DNA of 6,795 nucleotides, taken from NCBI GenBank assembly GCA_002427615.1, contig DIFH01000099.1, positions 1 to 6,795 of the forward strand, given 5' to 3'. The notes beneath the pieces were generated by a model. It had not been told where the DNA came from. It saw nothing but the letters and a program-made list of their open reading frames with translations, and searched no databases. The translations under genes and the position numbers were made by a program. Below, piece after piece: positions 1 to 6,303 of this stretch. Within the stretch, counting starts at the first letter, position 1, and the number at the start of each line of letters is the position of its first letter. This DNA is from Paludibacter sp. UBA5753 (lineage in GTDB: Bacteria > Bacteroidota > Bacteroidia > Bacteroidales > Paludibacteraceae).

Positions 1-64
1 TGGCGTAATCGGAGAAGACTCAATTTATCTATTTACAATTTACGATTTCAATACGGAAAGTCAA

Positions 65-1381
65 TTATTCGGCATTAATCCGTAACGCCGACCGTTCCTC
101 ATTCCATTCTCCCAATTTTACTTCTTCGATTGTGTTCACCCGATTTTTGTCAAACAGCCGTTCCACGCGGACATAATTGTTGGTAAACCCAAGCATGTTT
201 TCGCCGTTGTGACGGCTTTCCCAAAGTACCGGATAGGTTTTTCCTTGCTGACTTTCGTAAAAAGTTTTTGTTTTTTTATCCGAAAGCAAATGCAGAACAT
301 CACTTCGTTTTTTGCGCTCTGCCACTGGTGTATTTTGTTCGATGTCAAGCATTTTGGTGCCTGCTCTTTCGGAGTAGGTGAATACATGTAACTGTGAAAT
401 ATCAAGGGAATCGATAAACCGGCACGATTCTTCGAATAATTCGTCCGTTTCGCCGCGCACACCCACAATCACATCTACGCCAATAAACGCATGAGGCATC
501 AAAGTTTTAATCTTATCTACTTTATGGGCAAAAAGTTCCCGGTCGTACTTGCGTTTCATTAACTTCAATACTTCATTGGTTCCCGATTGCAAGGGAATAT
601 GAAAATGCGGCATAATATGTTTGCTGTTCAACACATATTCTATGATTTCGTCGGTCAGTAAATTCGGTTCGATCGATGAGATGCGGAAACGCACATCGCG
701 GTCGATATGGTCGAGCGCTTTTACCAGATCGAAAAAATTTTCGTCGGTGTGTACTCCGAAATCGCCAATGTTCACGCCTGTCAGCACAATTTCCTTTGCG
801 CCTGCGTTGATGGCTTCCAACGCCATTTCCACTGTTTCGGCCACCGATGCGCTCCGACTGCGTCCGCGCGCAAAAGGAATGGTGCAATAAGTGCAATAAT
901 AATCGCAACCGTCCTGCACTTTCAGAAAATAACGGGTACGGTCGTCGCGCGAGCACGAAGGCTTGAATTCGCGTATCTGATTAATTTTGGTCGTGTAAAC
1001 TTCTGCCGGTTTTTCGGTGTCAAGTTCACGCATATATTCGAGAAGGCTGAATTTTTCATTTGATCCCAATACCAGATCAACCCCTTCAATTTTTGAAATT
1101 TCTTCCGGTTTCAATTGGGCGTAACAACCTGTTACTACCATGATTGCATTCGGATGCTGACGGTTTAACCGGCTGATAGCCTGCCGGCATTTACGGTCGG
1201 CAGTGTCGGTAACCGAACAAGTGTTGATTACACACACATCGGCTTGTTCGCCGACTCGTACTTTAACGAAACCTTCGTCCGACATTTTTTTACCGATGGC
1301 CGACGTTTCGGCAAAATTTAATTTACAACCTAAGGTGTGAAAAGCTACTTTTTTATTGTGAAATATATTATTGTCAATCAT
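65..1381 (-). CDS. mtaB: tRNA t6A37 methylthiotransferase MtaB (radical SAM)
   Basis: Probable cytoplasmic radical-SAM enzyme that adds a methylthio group to N6-threonylcarbamoyladenosine at position 37 of ANN-decoding tRNAs, giving ms2t6A. Read from the ATG it has 438 residues, normal for the family. The N-terminal UPF0004 domain supplies three Cys for one Fe-S cluster: C19 in GCKLN, C55 in NTCSVT and C86 in TGCYAQ. The radical-SAM motif is C159-x3-C163-x2-C166, within DGCDYYCTYC. A TRAM RNA-binding domain fills roughly residues 375-436. GCKLN rather than the GCQMN of MiaB, and the overall pattern, favour MtaB over MiaB or RimO. An in-frame TTG lies nine codons upstream, but it falls inside the promoter box, so the ATG is preferred. 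The gene has its own promoter and lies 172 bases past the GNAT gene. No clear terminator hairpin was found in the 64 bases between its stop and the window edge. Family assignment is secure; substrate specificity comes from family knowledge. Confidence 0.95.
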   Translation of the reverse strand: MIDNNIFHNKKVAFHTLGCKLNFAETSAIGKKMSDEGFVKVRVGEQADVCVINTCSVTDTADRKCRQAISRLNRQHPNAIMVVTGCYAQLKPEEISKIEGVDLVLGSNEKFSLLEYMRELDTEKPAEVYTTKINQIREFKPSCSRDDRTRYFLKVQDGCDYYCTYCTIPFARGRSRSASVAETVEMALEAINAGAKEIVLTGVNIGDFGVHTDENFFDLVKALDHIDRDVRFRISSIEPNLLTDEIIEYVLNSKHIMPHFHIPLQSGTNEVLKLMKRKYDRELFAHKVDKIKTLMPHAFIGVDVIVGVRGETDELFEESCRFIDSLDISQLHVFTYSERAGTKMLDIEQNTPVAERKKRSDVLHLLSDKKTKTFYESQQGKTYPVLWESRHNGENMLGFTNNYVRVERLFDKNRVNTIEEVKLGEWNEERSALRINAE

Positions 1382-1405
1382 TTTATTATTTAAAAGAACA
1401 GGATA

Positions 1406-1413
1406 CAAAAGTA
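1406..1413 (-). promoter_or_regulatory. Predicted -7 promoter box of mtaB
   Basis: Reads TACTTTTG on the minus strand, an exact match to the Bacteroidota TAnnTTTG box. It lies 24 bases before the mtaB ATG, which implies a leader of roughly 15-20 nucleotides. No convincing TTG-type -33 element was seen at the usual spacing, so this rests on the -7 box and its position. Confidence 0.6.
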
Positions 1414-1553
1414 GTAAATTTTAAAGAGTTGGTCTGCACCTATTGCTACATTGTATTTGTTTGTAATGGGGGTTGAAAGATTTCCAATTGAAGGTAAGCC
1501 CGAACCCAAACACTATATATGAGTTGATTTTAATGAATAACCACCGGTCGAAA

Positions 1554-2108
1554 TCATATATGAATGTCGTTTACAAAAGTATTTGTAACTTTTCCGAATC
1601 GTTGAAAAACGATAATATTATCAAATCCATCGGGCGTTTTAATCCAATTTTTAAGTATGCCGTTGGTTTCGTAGCCTTCTTTTTCGAACATCCGGCGGCT
1701 GGCGGTATTTTTTTCGGCAATATGACAGTAAAGCTGGTTTATTTTGAGAAAATTAAAGACGTACTCTTCCACCAGTTGTAGTGCAGACTTAGCAAAACCT
1801 TTGCCCTGAAAAGCTTCATCGACAAACAAACCTAAGGCAATGCGGCTGTGATGAATATCAAAATCGAATAAATCCACTGTTCCAACTATTTCGCCGGAAA
1901 TTTTATTTTCCATCATCAGGCGGAGTTGCCGGCTTTCGTAAATGTCCTTACCGGACTGAAGTATGTATTGTTTGAGTGCATACTTCGAGTAAGGTTGACG
2001 GGTGTTTCCCACGATCCAAAGCGCGGGGTTATTTTCCCAGACATACAACCTGTCCAAATCCTGAGGTTCGACGGCACGTAGTCGCAATTTTTCGTTTTCG
2101 AGTAACAC
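1554..2108 (-). CDS. GNAT family N-acetyltransferase (RimJ/RimL or SpeG-like)
   Basis: A 184-residue acetyl-CoA-dependent N-acetyltransferase of the GNAT superfamily. It opens with the typical first strand (ENEKLRLRAVEPQDLDRLYVWEN), which resembles the RimJ/RimL and SpeG groups. Motif A, which binds the acetyl-CoA pyrophosphate, is at about 94-110 with Q101-G-K-G104-F-A106. The later N134 in EKNTASRRMFEKEGY is the familiar motif-B region. The start is GTG, and an in-frame TAA two codons upstream rules out a longer protein. The next in-frame Met would delete the first GNAT strand. It follows the HAD gene after 138 bases, where no exact TAnnTTTG box was found on this strand. The acceptor substrate (protein N-terminus, polyamine, antibiotic or other small amine) cannot be told from sequence. 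The last 12-14 residues look like an extra tail beyond the fold. Confidence 0.88.
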   Translation of the reverse strand: MLLENEKLRLRAVEPQDLDRLYVWENNPALWIVGNTRQPYSKYALKQYILQSGKDIYESRQLRLMMENKISGEIVGTVDLFDFDIHHSRIALGLFVDEAFQGKGFAKSALQLVEEYVFNFLKINQLYCHIAEKNTASRRMFEKEGYETNGILKNWIKTPDGFDNIIVFQRFGKVTNTFVNDIHI

Positions 2109-2246
2109 TTTTTAAATTTACGATTGATAATTGGTTAATCAGTTGATTATTGTTCCGACATTCTGTTTTATTTAACGAGCACAAATAAGTTTTCAAAAAA
2201 CTCTCAAACCCAAAACCCGACTGCTGTTAGGCAAGTACGAAACATT

Positions 2247-2672
2247 TCATCCTCCAAGCAATGACTGTAAAAATCCTTTCTTCTTGGGTGGATATTCACT
2301 TTCTCTATTAGATGGAATCGGTTGAAGGTAATTTCCTGAAGCTATCATTTGGTAAATTATTCCCCAATCGGGTAATCCACCGAGGTTGCGGTCGTCAATA
2401 AACAAATCTGCTTTCAGTTTTCGTGGTTGTTGTTCCCTCTCTCTTTCTTCGGGGTAATTAGCGTTTACAGCATAAAACTCCAGACCGCGTTCACGGCAAT
2501 ACTCTACCGCTTCATCCAATTCTTTACCTTCACGTACTGTCCATAAAAGAAGAATGGCCTGAAAATCTTTTTGCAAACGTTTAAGTGTATCGATGGCGAA
2601 AGGAATTTCACGTCCTATTTTCGGATATTCGTGCGTAACGATTGTACCGTCAAAATCCACAGCAATAATCAT
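2247..2672 (-). CDS. Minimal HAD-superfamily phosphatase, BT0820-like
   Basis: A 141-residue soluble HAD-fold protein, probably a phosphohydrolase. Motif I is D6-F-D8-G-T10, giving the Asp nucleophile and the general acid/base. Motif II is T45 in LLLWTVREG. Motif III is likely K85 or K87 in PRKLKAD, and motif IV is the D93-D94 pair that helps bind magnesium. All catalytic motifs are present, but there is no room for a cap domain, so the active site should be open; such caps-free HADs often act on large or phosphorylated macromolecular substrates, although this is only inference. The DFDGTIV start, WTVREG and FIDDRNLGG pattern recalls the Bacteroides BT0820 group, as judged from memory. The C-terminus (about 118-141) is Lys/Pro/Ser-rich and probably flexible. 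It starts 57 bases after the membrane-protein gene with no promoter box of its own visible, so cotranscription is likely. The substrate is unknown. Confidence 0.85.
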   Translation of the reverse strand: MIIAVDFDGTIVTHEYPKIGREIPFAIDTLKRLQKDFQAILLLWTVREGKELDEAVEYCRERGLEFYAVNANYPEEREREQQPRKLKADLFIDDRNLGGLPDWGIIYQMIASGNYLQPIPSNRESEYPPKKKGFLQSLLGG

Positions 2673-2729
2673 AATCTGAAATTATAAGTCAGGGTTTAAT
2701 AAAAATAAATTTTATATAAATTAGGGTAG

Positions 2730-3173
2730 TTAATCTGCCAATTCATCTAAGTTTAGCTCCGAAACCATTTTTACTTCGGAGGGTTTGCAGAAGAAAAGGG
2801 CAATGGCAGCTATACCGGCGCAAAAAAGCATAGATTGCGAGTTCATTATGTAAAAAAATATCATACCCAAAACCAATCCGACACCTATTATTGTCAATCG
2901 GATAAAAGAAGCTGTTTGATATTTCTTGATTCTCAGATTACGATCTTCGAGCAAAACCCATTTTTTTGTAAAACGATGAAACAAGCCCAGCGTAACCGGT
3001 ATCGAACCGATAATCAGGAGAATTAATATCGTTGACACTGTAATGCCCGTCTGACTTTGCGGATCGATACTGAAGCCCGATCTTAAAAGATAATAACCTG
3101 AGATGGCCGATAGAATAGCTGCTACATACACAGCATAATAAGCAAAAGTGATATTTCTGAGTGCTTTTTTCAT
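2730..3173 (-). CDS. Conserved-looking four-helix inner-membrane protein, function unknown
   Basis: I do not recognise a named family. The 147-residue protein has four probable membrane helices at about 9-30, 43-64, 89-110 and 112-129. A Lys/Arg-rich loop between helices 2 and 3 (HRFTKKWVLLEDRNLRIKK) suggests a cytoplasmic loop by the positive-inside rule. The short N-terminus (MKKALRN) is also positive, and the C-terminal tail after CKPSEVK is acidic (ELNLDELAD); both would be cytoplasmic. There is no catalytic motif or Cys pair. The start is an ATG. The gene follows recR after 99 bases, an interval that holds a small hairpin but no exact TAnnTTTG box, and precedes the HAD gene by 57 bases. 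This suggests an operon led by recR. The reading frame is convincing because of its hydropathy, its place in a co-directional run and the absence of a better frame. Confidence 0.75.
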   Translation of the reverse strand: MKKALRNITFAYYAVYVAAILSAISGYYLLRSGFSIDPQSQTGITVSTILILLIIGSIPVTLGLFHRFTKKWVLLEDRNLRIKKYQTASFIRLTIIGVGLVLGMIFFYIMNSQSMLFCAGIAAIALFFCKPSEVKMVSELNLDELAD

Positions 3174-3240
3174 ACGAATTTGGTATTTGTGTTTGAAAGT
3201 TTATAAAGTTTGTTTTGCCGGATCGAGATAAAGAACCGGA

Positions 3241-3256
3241 GAGGTTTGAAAACCTC
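3241..3256 (-). other. Small hairpin after recR
   Basis: A perfect inverted repeat, GAGGTTT / AAACCTC, around two bases; in RNA this is a 6-bp stem with a 4-base loop. It lies 17 bases beyond the recR stop, in the gap before the membrane-protein gene. On the minus strand it is not followed by a T-run, so it is a poor intrinsic terminator and may instead mark a processing or stability site. It could also be chance. Confidence 0.35.
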
Positions 3257-3272
3257 AATTAACTATTAACTC

Positions 3273-3896
3273 TTATTTAAACGAATTTGTAAACTCCACC
3301 CGATTCAAAATAGAGCGTCCGAGTGTTACTTCATCGGCGTATTCCAGTTCATCGCCAATGGAAATACCCCGGGCAATAGTCGTAACCTTGATATTGAACG
3401 GGGCTAATTTCCTGAAAATATAAAAATTGGTTGTATCGCCTTCCATAGTCGTGCTGAGTGCGAGTATCACTTCTTTTATGCCGTTGTTCTGAACGCGTTT
3501 TAATAAACTATCAATTTCCAGATCGGACGGACCGACACCGTCCATTGGCGAAATAATTCCACCTAATACGTGGTACAATCCTCTGAACTGCTGAGTGTTC
3601 TCAATCGACATTACGTCGTTTATATTTTCAACCACACAAACGGTTTCGTTGTCGCGCGAAGGATTGCTGCAAATATTGCAGATTTCAGTGTCCGAAATGT
3701 TATGGCAAACGCGGCAGTAAACTATATGTTTACGTAGATTAATGAGGGCATTTCCAAATGTTTCCACTTCATTGTCAGGTTGTTTGAGTAAATGAAGCGC
3801 CAGGCGCAACGCTGTTTTCCGTCCAATCCCCGGTAATTTTGAAAATTCATGTACGGCGTTTTCGAGCAAACCGGATGAAAATTGTTGATGACTCAC
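3273..3896 (-). CDS. recR: Recombination mediator protein RecR
   Basis: RecR acts in the RecFOR pathway, helping load RecA onto SSB-coated single-stranded DNA at gaps during recombinational repair. The protein has 207 residues, standard for the family (about 200). Domains in order are a helix-hairpin-helix near LPGIGRKTALR (21-31), a four-Cys zinc finger with C61, C64, C73 and C76, a Toprim domain starting at VCVVEN (86-91, E90) and running through HVLGGIISPMDGVGPSDL (109-126), and the conserved C-terminal segment ARGISIGDELEYADEVTLGRSI (175-196). The start is GTG; the resulting MSHQQFSS opening matches the short N-terminal tail I recall for Bacteroidales RecR, and no ATG lies in frame nearby. 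It has its own promoter box and diverges from the symporter gene. It heads a co-directional run with the membrane-protein and HAD genes. RecO and RecF are not in the window. Confidence 0.96.
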   Translation of the reverse strand: MSHQQFSSGLLENAVHEFSKLPGIGRKTALRLALHLLKQPDNEVETFGNALINLRKHIVYCRVCHNISDTEICNICSNPSRDNETVCVVENINDVMSIENTQQFRGLYHVLGGIISPMDGVGPSDLEIDSLLKRVQNNGIKEVILALSTTMEGDTTNFYIFRKLAPFNIKVTTIARGISIGDELEYADEVTLGRSILNRVEFTNSFK

Positions 3897-3943
3897 TATT
3901 CGTATGAAAAAAGTTAATGTGATTGTGATAAAATTATCGGATG

Positions 3944-3951
3944 CAAATTTA
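3944..3951 (-). promoter_or_regulatory. Predicted -7 promoter box of recR
   Basis: Reads TAAATTTG on the minus strand, an exact TAnnTTTG match, 47 bases before the recR GTG. This gives a leader of about 40 nucleotides and makes starts further upstream unlikely. No clear -33 TTG was found. It sits about 60 bases from the oppositely oriented symporter box, so the two promoters are back to back. Confidence 0.6.
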
Positions 3952-4010
3952 CAAAAAATATCGGGATTTATTCATTTCTAAAATTACTATGGCATGAGAC
4001 TTTTTTTTAT

Positions 4011-4018
4011 TATTTTTG
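4011..4018 (+). promoter_or_regulatory. Predicted -7 promoter box of the symporter gene
   Basis: TATTTTTG is an exact TAnnTTTG match, 31 bases before the symporter ATG. A run of eight T bases (4001-4008) lies immediately upstream, within the spacer. No convincing -33 TTG is visible at the expected distance. Confidence 0.6.
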
Positions 4019-4049
4019 CGGAGTTTACAAATTTAAAAATTAACTTATA

Positions 4050-5489
4050 ATGTCAGGGTCGGTTATTCTTTTGATTATTGTCGTATATTTCTCGCTTTTA
4101 TTGATTATTTCATTCATTACAGGTCGAAAAAGTACTGACAATGATGCTTTTTTTCTTGGGAATAAAAAGTCGCCCTGGTGGATAGTTGCTATTGGCATGG
4201 TGGGATCTTCCATTTCGGGGGTGAGTTTTGTGTCGGTGCCCGGTATGGTACGAAGTATCGATTTTACCTATATGCAAACCGTTTTTGGCTTTTTCTTTGG
4301 TTATCTGGTTATTGCCAATGTGCTTTTGCCGCTTTATTATAGATTGAATCTGACGTCTATTTATACTTATCTCGGTCAGCGTTTCGGGAAAAGGACTTAC
4401 AAAACAGGGGCTTCGTTTTTTCTGCTTTCGAAAACCATTGGCGCCGCTGCCCGGTTGTATGTAGTAGCGCTTATTTTGCAAACCATCGTTTTCGATGCCT
4501 GGAACATTCCTTTTGCAGTAACTGTTTGCGGAACTATCTTGTTGATATGGCTCTACACTTTCAGAAGCGGAATAAAAACCATAGTGTGGACCGACACTTT
4601 GCAGACGATTATCATGATAACCGCCTTGATTTTACTCGTGATACAGGTTTCGCAAAGACTTGATTTCAGTTTTGGCGAAATAGTTACAAATCTTGTAAAA
4701 AGTGATAAAACCCGCATCTTTGTGTTCGATGACTGGCATACAAGGCAGAACTTTTTTAAGCAGTTTTTCAGTGGAATTTTTATTGCCATAGTCATGACCG
4801 GGCTCGATCAGGATATGATGCAAAAAAATCTTACCTGTCGAAATCTGAAAGATGCTCAGAAAAACATGTATTGGTACGGTATTTCGTTTGTACCTGTAAA
4901 TTTTTTGTTTCTTGTGCTGGGTGCGATGTTGTTGATGTTGGCTACTCAAAATAATATTGCCCTGCCGGCGCTTGCCGACGAGATTTTACCCCTATTTGCA
5001 ACTACTTATTTAGGCAAATCGGTTTTAGTTTTGTTTGTTGTCGGCATTATTGCTGCTGCTTTTTCGAGCGCCGATTCGGCGTTGGCAGCCTTAACTACTT
5101 CATTTTCGGTGGATATTCTCGATGTTCAACATCAGGACAGACAAAAAGCCAAACGTACCCGTATGGTGATTCATGTGTGTATTTCCATTATCTTTGCGTT
5201 GATTATCATGGTTTTTAAAGCCGTGAATAATAAAAGTGTAATTGATGCCATTTATATTATAGCTTCTTACACTTATGGCCCGTTGTTGGGAATGTACACT
5301 TTCGGGCTGTTTACAAAACTGAAAACCAACGACAAAGCCGTTCCCTATGTTGCGGTTGCATCACCGCTCGTTTGCGCCACGCTCGATTATGTCAGCAAAA
5401 CATACTGGGGATATTCGTTCGGTTACGAATTGTTGATGATAAACGGATTTTTGACTTTTACGGGCTTGTGGTTGTTCAGAAAAAAGTGA
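4050..5489 (+). CDS. Sodium:solute symporter (SSS/SLC5 family)
   Basis: A 479-residue inner-membrane transporter that probably couples sodium entry to uptake of an organic solute. About thirteen helices can be drawn, the family norm, the first at 4-24 and the last near 460-476. The second helix carries VGSSISGVSF (51-60) and the ninth carries FSSADSALAALTTSFSVDIL (338-357). These two regions build the conserved Na2 sodium site in LeuT-fold symporters, and the Ser-rich SSADS stretch is typical of SSS members. GLDQDMMQK (251-259) is another family hallmark, following the seventh helix. R135 lies in a mostly hydrophobic segment (GAAARLYVVA) and could contact an anionic substrate. The substrate cannot be named: sugars, sialic acid, amino acids and carboxylates are all carried by this family. 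The protein ends in a short charged tail (FRKK). The gene diverges from recR and is followed by engB after 70 bases. The ATG has an A/T-rich leader and its own promoter box. Confidence 0.93.
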   Translation: MSGSVILLIIVVYFSLLLIISFITGRKSTDNDAFFLGNKKSPWWIVAIGMVGSSISGVSFVSVPGMVRSIDFTYMQTVFGFFFGYLVIANVLLPLYYRLNLTSIYTYLGQRFGKRTYKTGASFFLLSKTIGAAARLYVVALILQTIVFDAWNIPFAVTVCGTILLIWLYTFRSGIKTIVWTDTLQTIIMITALILLVIQVSQRLDFSFGEIVTNLVKSDKTRIFVFDDWHTRQNFFKQFFSGIFIAIVMTGLDQDMMQKNLTCRNLKDAQKNMYWYGISFVPVNFLFLVLGAMLLMLATQNNIALPALADEILPLFATTYLGKSVLVLFVVGIIAAAFSSADSALAALTTSFSVDILDVQHQDRQKAKRTRMVIHVCISIIFALIIMVFKAVNNKSVIDAIYIIASYTYGPLLGMYTFGLFTKLKTNDKAVPYVAVASPLVCATLDYVSKTYWGYSFGYELLMINGFLTFTGLWLFRKK

Positions 5490-5531
5490 TATTATGTTAT
5501 GCCTGAATTTTTCGAAAATCGGCGTAGCCCA

Positions 5532-5539
5532 TATTATTG
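5532..5539 (+). promoter_or_regulatory. Weak promoter-like box before engB
   Basis: TATTATTG differs from TAnnTTTG at one base and lies 20 bases before the engB ATG. With a weak box and only a 70-base gap after the symporter, engB may be driven from here, by read-through from the symporter promoter, or both. Confidence 0.25.
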
Positions 5540-5559
5540 AAACTAAAAATTAAAACAAA

Positions 5560-6156
5560 ATGGAAATAAAATCAGCAGAATTTGTAATTAGCAATACCGA
5601 TTTCAGGAAATGTCCCGAAAGCCGTTTGCCCGAATATGCATTTATCGGACGTTCGAATGTTGGAAAATCATCATTAATCAACATGCTGACCAATAAAAAA
5701 GGCTTGGCGATGACTTCATCAAAACCTGGTAAAACTCTATTGATCAATCATTTTCTGATTAACGGTAACTGGCATTTAGTGGATTTACCCGGTTATGGTT
5801 ATGCTACTGCCGGGAAAAAAATGCGTGACCAACTGCAACAAATGATCGAAAGTTACATCTTGTATCGTGAACAATTGAATTGCTTGTTTCTGTTGATCGA
5901 TAGCCGCCACGAACCTCAAAAAATTGACCTCGATTTTATGGCTTGGTTAGGTGAAAACGAGGTGCCTTTTGCTATTGTTTTTACAAAATTAGATAAAATG
6001 TCAGCCGTGCGGGCAAAAGAGAACCTGAAACTCTATCAGGAAAAACTTCGTGAACAATGGGAAGAGCTTCCGCCGGTTTTTGCCACTTCGTCGGAAAAAA
6101 AGGTGGGGAGGGACGAATTACTCGATTATATTGAGGGCATAAATGATAGCCTTTGA
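5560..6156 (+). CDS. engB: Ribosome biogenesis GTPase EngB/YsxC (YihA family)
   Basis: A 198-residue TRAFAC-class GTPase. It is known in other bacteria to act in late assembly of the large (50S) ribosomal subunit and is often essential. All G motifs are visible: G1 P-loop G30-RSNVGKSS-38, G2 around T59 in SSKPGKTLLINHF, G3 D75-LPGYG, G4 T142-KLD-145 giving guanine specificity, and G5 near TSS (176-178). The PGKT...INHF and DLPGYGYA signatures separate it from Era and Der. Length is typical, with a single G domain and short tails. The ATG follows an A-rich leader (AAAATTAAAACAAA) with no Shine-Dalgarno sequence, usual for this phylum. It sits 70 bases after the symporter with only a weak promoter box, and 147 bases before the acidic gene, which has its own promoter. 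Nothing about the protein looks unusual. Confidence 0.97.
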   Translation: MEIKSAEFVISNTDFRKCPESRLPEYAFIGRSNVGKSSLINMLTNKKGLAMTSSKPGKTLLINHFLINGNWHLVDLPGYGYATAGKKMRDQLQQMIESYILYREQLNCLFLLIDSRHEPQKIDLDFMAWLGENEVPFAIVFTKLDKMSAVRAKENLKLYQEKLREQWEELPPVFATSSEKKVGRDELLDYIEGINDSL

Positions 6157-6252
6157 TTTATGTTTTTTTAGATTCAATCCTGTATTTTATCCGCTTCAAA
6201 TCAAAAATCATTAAAAAATAAAATATCAGAATGTATTGAATGATAAAAACAT

Positions 6253-6260
6253 TATCTTTG
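6253..6260 (+). promoter_or_regulatory. Predicted -7 promoter box of the acidic-protein gene
   Basis: TATCTTTG is an exact TAnnTTTG match 43 bases before the ATG, implying a leader of about 35-40 nucleotides. A TTG at 6236-6238 is closer than the usual -33 spacing, so the upstream element is uncertain. The box suggests this gene is transcribed independently of engB. Confidence 0.6.
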
Positions 6261-6303
6261 AACAAATAATTTCTCATTAAAAAACACTATAAATTATTGC
6301 CCT

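Noticed and set aside
1..64. A gene end or terminator at the left edge
   Set aside because: The segment is too short to judge a reading frame and shows no stable hairpin followed by a T-run on the mtaB strand.
573..1063. Long open frames in other frames and on the opposite strand inside mtaB
   Set aside because: They have no domain motifs, overlap a gene with complete catalytic motifs, and their proteins show the biased Arg/Ser/Phe composition of out-of-frame translation.
1382..1553. A possible extra small gene or RNA between the GNAT and mtaB genes
   Set aside because: Apart from the mtaB promoter box, no conserved-looking frame, stable hairpin or RNA signature could be seen; the plus-strand open frame there runs antisense into the GNAT gene.
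2136..2149. TAATCA / TGATTA inverted repeat upstream of the GNAT gene
   Set aside because: Six-base arms around two bases in A/T-rich DNA are expected by chance, and the loop is too small for a hairpin.
2188..2202. AGTTTT / AAAACT hairpin after the HAD gene
   Set aside because: The stem is six A/T-rich pairs with a three-base loop and no T-tract in the direction of transcription, so it is too weak to call.
4110..4949. Antisense open frames inside the symporter gene
   Set aside because: The plus-strand frame has clear membrane helices and family motifs; the antisense products are Lys/His/Ile-rich with no recognisable domain.
5509..5518. TTTTCGAAAA palindrome between the symporter and engB
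   Set aside because: It is only 10 bp with no loop, so it cannot form a terminator hairpin and is easily met by chance in A/T-rich DNA.
6152..6205. TTTGATTT / AAATCAAA inverted repeat as an engB terminator
   Set aside because: The arms are 8 bp of A/T-rich sequence about 38 bases apart, the first overlaps the engB stop codon, and no T-run follows the second arm.
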